Shown here piece by piece: positions 62,512-64,000 of a stretch of DNA of 64,000 nucleotides (position 1 is the first letter of the stretch; the number at the start of each line of letters is the position of its first letter). The position numbers and the translations under genes are program-made. The notes beneath the pieces are model-generated. The model was not told the DNA's origin. It did no database searches and worked only from the letters and a program-made list of their open reading frames with translations. This DNA comes from Bombilactobacillus bombi (GTDB lineage: Bacteria > Bacillota > Bacilli > Lactobacillales > Lactobacillaceae): positions 1,240,001 to 1,304,000 of the forward strand of contig NZ_CP031513.1 in assembly GCF_003522965.1 (NCBI RefSeq), in the 5' to 3' direction.

Positions 62512-64000
62512 CTAGATACTATTAGTTACTGACCAATTCAAAGTAGTACTATAGTGACCTAGTTGAGGATTATTTAAACCATTTTTTAAAAAAATACCCG
62601 CAACTTGTTGTTTATTTACCCACCAAGAATCGGCTAAGTGATTATTAACATTAGTATTAGAAACATTAGCCGGTAAAACTTTATTAAAAATGACAGTGTC
62701 ATTGGTCGTATTCAAATTTTGTTCGGTACTATTACTCCCCGACGCTTTATAAAAAAGAGAATTATATAGTATATGACCTTGATTATTTTCTAATTCATTT
62801 TGTAATTTAACTGACACTGCTAATTTATTATTAGGTATTTGCGTATATTCTAATTGCAAATTTTGTTGCACTTCATCTCTATTAGAGATAAAATATGGAG
62901 CTTTGCCCTTGTTATTAAGAATATGCTTCCCAAAATCCATCAAATTAGGGACCGTTAATCTCAATAAATATACATTCCCTAATTGTAAATTCCTAGTTGT
63001 GCCTAAGTCTAAACTATCCAAAATACCGTCATTATCAAAATTAGTCTGCAGTTGAACTGGTGCCAAATTAAGGTCTTTTTGTCCATAATCAATCTCAATT
63101 CCTTGTTCAACTTTAAAAGTTGTATTGACTGGAAAATATCCATTAACAGCAATTTGATCAAAATCACTGGCCTGATAATTAGTGTCATATTTAATACTTT
63201 GAGTTTGCTGTTTGTTTCCTGCACTAACTGTCAAACGCAAATCATTAGTTAACCTTATTCCTGGTGAATCTGCTGCTGATGCCGTTTTATTATCACGTGA
63301 CAATGTGAAATTGTCGACTTTTGCTGTTTTATTTTTAGCAGTAAAAATATTAGCTTCAGTATACTTACCAGATGCGATGACCGCTGGATTTTTATACCCA
63401 TTTTCATTACTGGCAATTTTAGTATGACCTTTATCAAGTAATTTATTACCTGCGTATGCTGGCACATTAATAACATCATAAAAATAATTTAATAAACTAT
63501 TTTCAGGAATTTTACCACTACTATCTGTATCAAAGATAGGACTTTGGCTTTGCTTATCATCTTGACCATAAAATTTATAATTATGTTTTTGTGGCGTTGC
63601 TGTTACGCCTTCACTAGCTGGTATTTTCCACACTAGCTGATTCACATCTTTATTAGGCGTCATAGAAAATTCATTAAATGCTTGACTAACCGGAGGAACC
63701 AGCATTTCATTATTAGCCGGATCCATATATCCATAAATTGATAACTTTTTTGCATCCGGATTTACATCTTGATATTGGAGTGGTATTTGTAAGTCATCAC
63801 CCAAAGCATAAACTTTTTTACCTTTAGTTTTATCCAAATTAAGAGATAAATTACTTAATCTAATTTGGCGAACGGTTGATGCTTGAAAGTTATTAACAGC
63901 CATCACCTTTAGAATATCTGAGGGAGCAAAGTTTGTGATTTTATTTTTAGGATTATTACGATTGTAATTATCAATTAGTAAATTAATATCATTAATATTA
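62512..64000 (-). CDS. C-terminal part of a large extracellular surface protein (possible WxL-like end)
   Basis: At least 495 residues; the frame stays open to the window edge, so the true start and signal peptide lie outside. The GTG/ATG at 63906-63901 has no ribosome site and is an internal codon. The sequence is hydrophilic, rich in asparagine, threonine and serine with few cysteines, as in secreted cell-surface proteins. FDNDGILDSLDLG resembles a calcium-binding TSP3 motif, and the final GHYSTTLNWSVTNSI resembles the end of WxL wall-binding domains. No LPXTG anchor follows. A role in wall attachment or complex-carbohydrate binding is inferred. Confidence 0.6.
   Translation of the reverse strand, partial: NINDINLLIDNYNRNNPKNKITNFAPSDILKVMAVNNFQASTVRQIRLSNLSLNLDKTKGKKVYALGDDLQIPLQYQDVNPDAKKLSIYGYMDPANNEMLVPPVSQAFNEFSMTPNKDVNQLVWKIPASEGVTATPQKHNYKFYGQDDKQSQSPIFDTDSSGKIPENSLLNYFYDVINVPAYAGNKLLDKGHTKIASNENGYKNPAVIASGKYTEANIFTAKNKTAKVDNFTLSRDNKTASAADSPGIRLTNDLRLTVSAGNKQQTQSIKYDTNYQASDFDQIAVNGYFPVNTTFKVEQGIEIDYGQKDLNLAPVQLQTNFDNDGILDSLDLGTTRNLQLGNVYLLRLTVPNLMDFGKHILNNKGKAPYFISNRDEVQQNLQLEYTQIPNNKLAVSVKLQNELENNQGHILYNSLFYKASGSNSTEQNLNTTNDTVIFNKVLPANVSNTNVNNHLADSWWVNKQQVAGIFLKNGLNNPQLGHYSTTLNWSVTNSI

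Noticed and set aside
62512-63906. Surface protein beginning at GTG/ATG near 63906
   Set aside because: No ribosome site or signal peptide there, and the frame stays open to the window edge.

Overview
The window is low-GC DNA with tight unidirectional operons, strong GGAGG-type ribosome binding sites, occasional TTG/GTG starts and many Rho-independent hairpins. The gene families (citrate lyase cluster with a CitI-type activator, LevR-type mannose-class PTS, PepI-like peptidase, Opp transporter, possible WxL-type surface protein) point to a lactic acid bacterium, probably Lactobacillaceae. The genus cannot be fixed from sequence reading alone. No rRNA, tRNA or CRISPR array was recognised.

Layout. 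(1) 1-12 kb is an accessory sugar-acid/ketose region. It holds a cut-off 2-keto-3-deoxygluconate (KDG) kinase with KDPG aldolase, a DapA-family aldolase, a permease and an alcohol dehydrogenase on the minus strand. A TIM-barrel isomerase, a PfkB kinase and a SIS-domain phosphosugar isomerase lie on the plus strand, followed by a LacI-type regulator. Two near-identical GTAAACGTTT operators face each other across a frameshifted IS30 element. The AT-rich gaps contain decayed transposase remnants. (2) 13-19 kb carries a sigma-54-dependent mannose-class PTS (IIA, IIB, IIC, IID) and its LevR-type activator; the promoter before IIA matches the -24/-12 consensus. (3) 19-27 kb holds an MFS permease, an ASCH-domain protein, a HelD-type ATPase, a GntR/ABC-2 export operon and a PepI-like peptidase.

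(4) 27-43.6 kb is a nearly complete citrate fermentation island. citM-citC-citD-citE-citF-citX-citG plus a LysR gene are divergent from citI. A second operon encodes fumarase, fumarate reductase, a malate dehydrogenase that looks like a re-specified lactate dehydrogenase, and a citrate/succinate-type antiporter. Together they can split citrate to acetate and oxaloacetate, then either decarboxylate oxaloacetate to pyruvate or reduce it through malate and fumarate to succinate, regenerating NAD+. (5) An ApbE flavin transferase (42.6 kb) precedes, after a few other genes, a flavin reductase and an 814-residue FMN_red/FAD/FMN-bind ene-reductase at 45-48 kb. The ene-reductase lacks the usual fumarate-binding residues.

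(6) 48-52 kb is an amino-acid ABC transporter with two nearly identical binding lipoproteins. (7) 52.1-53.7 kb is the most striking locus: a membrane GT-C-like protein gene interrupted by 12.7 perfect copies of a 7-bp repeat. As sequenced it is out of frame, but loss of one copy would restore a 529-residue protein. This has the form of a slipped-strand phase-variation switch. (8) 53.8-62.4 kb has an APC permease, HflX and a complete oppA-oppBCDF set with a hairpin between oppA and oppB. (9) The right edge carries the C-terminal part of a large surface protein that runs out of the window.
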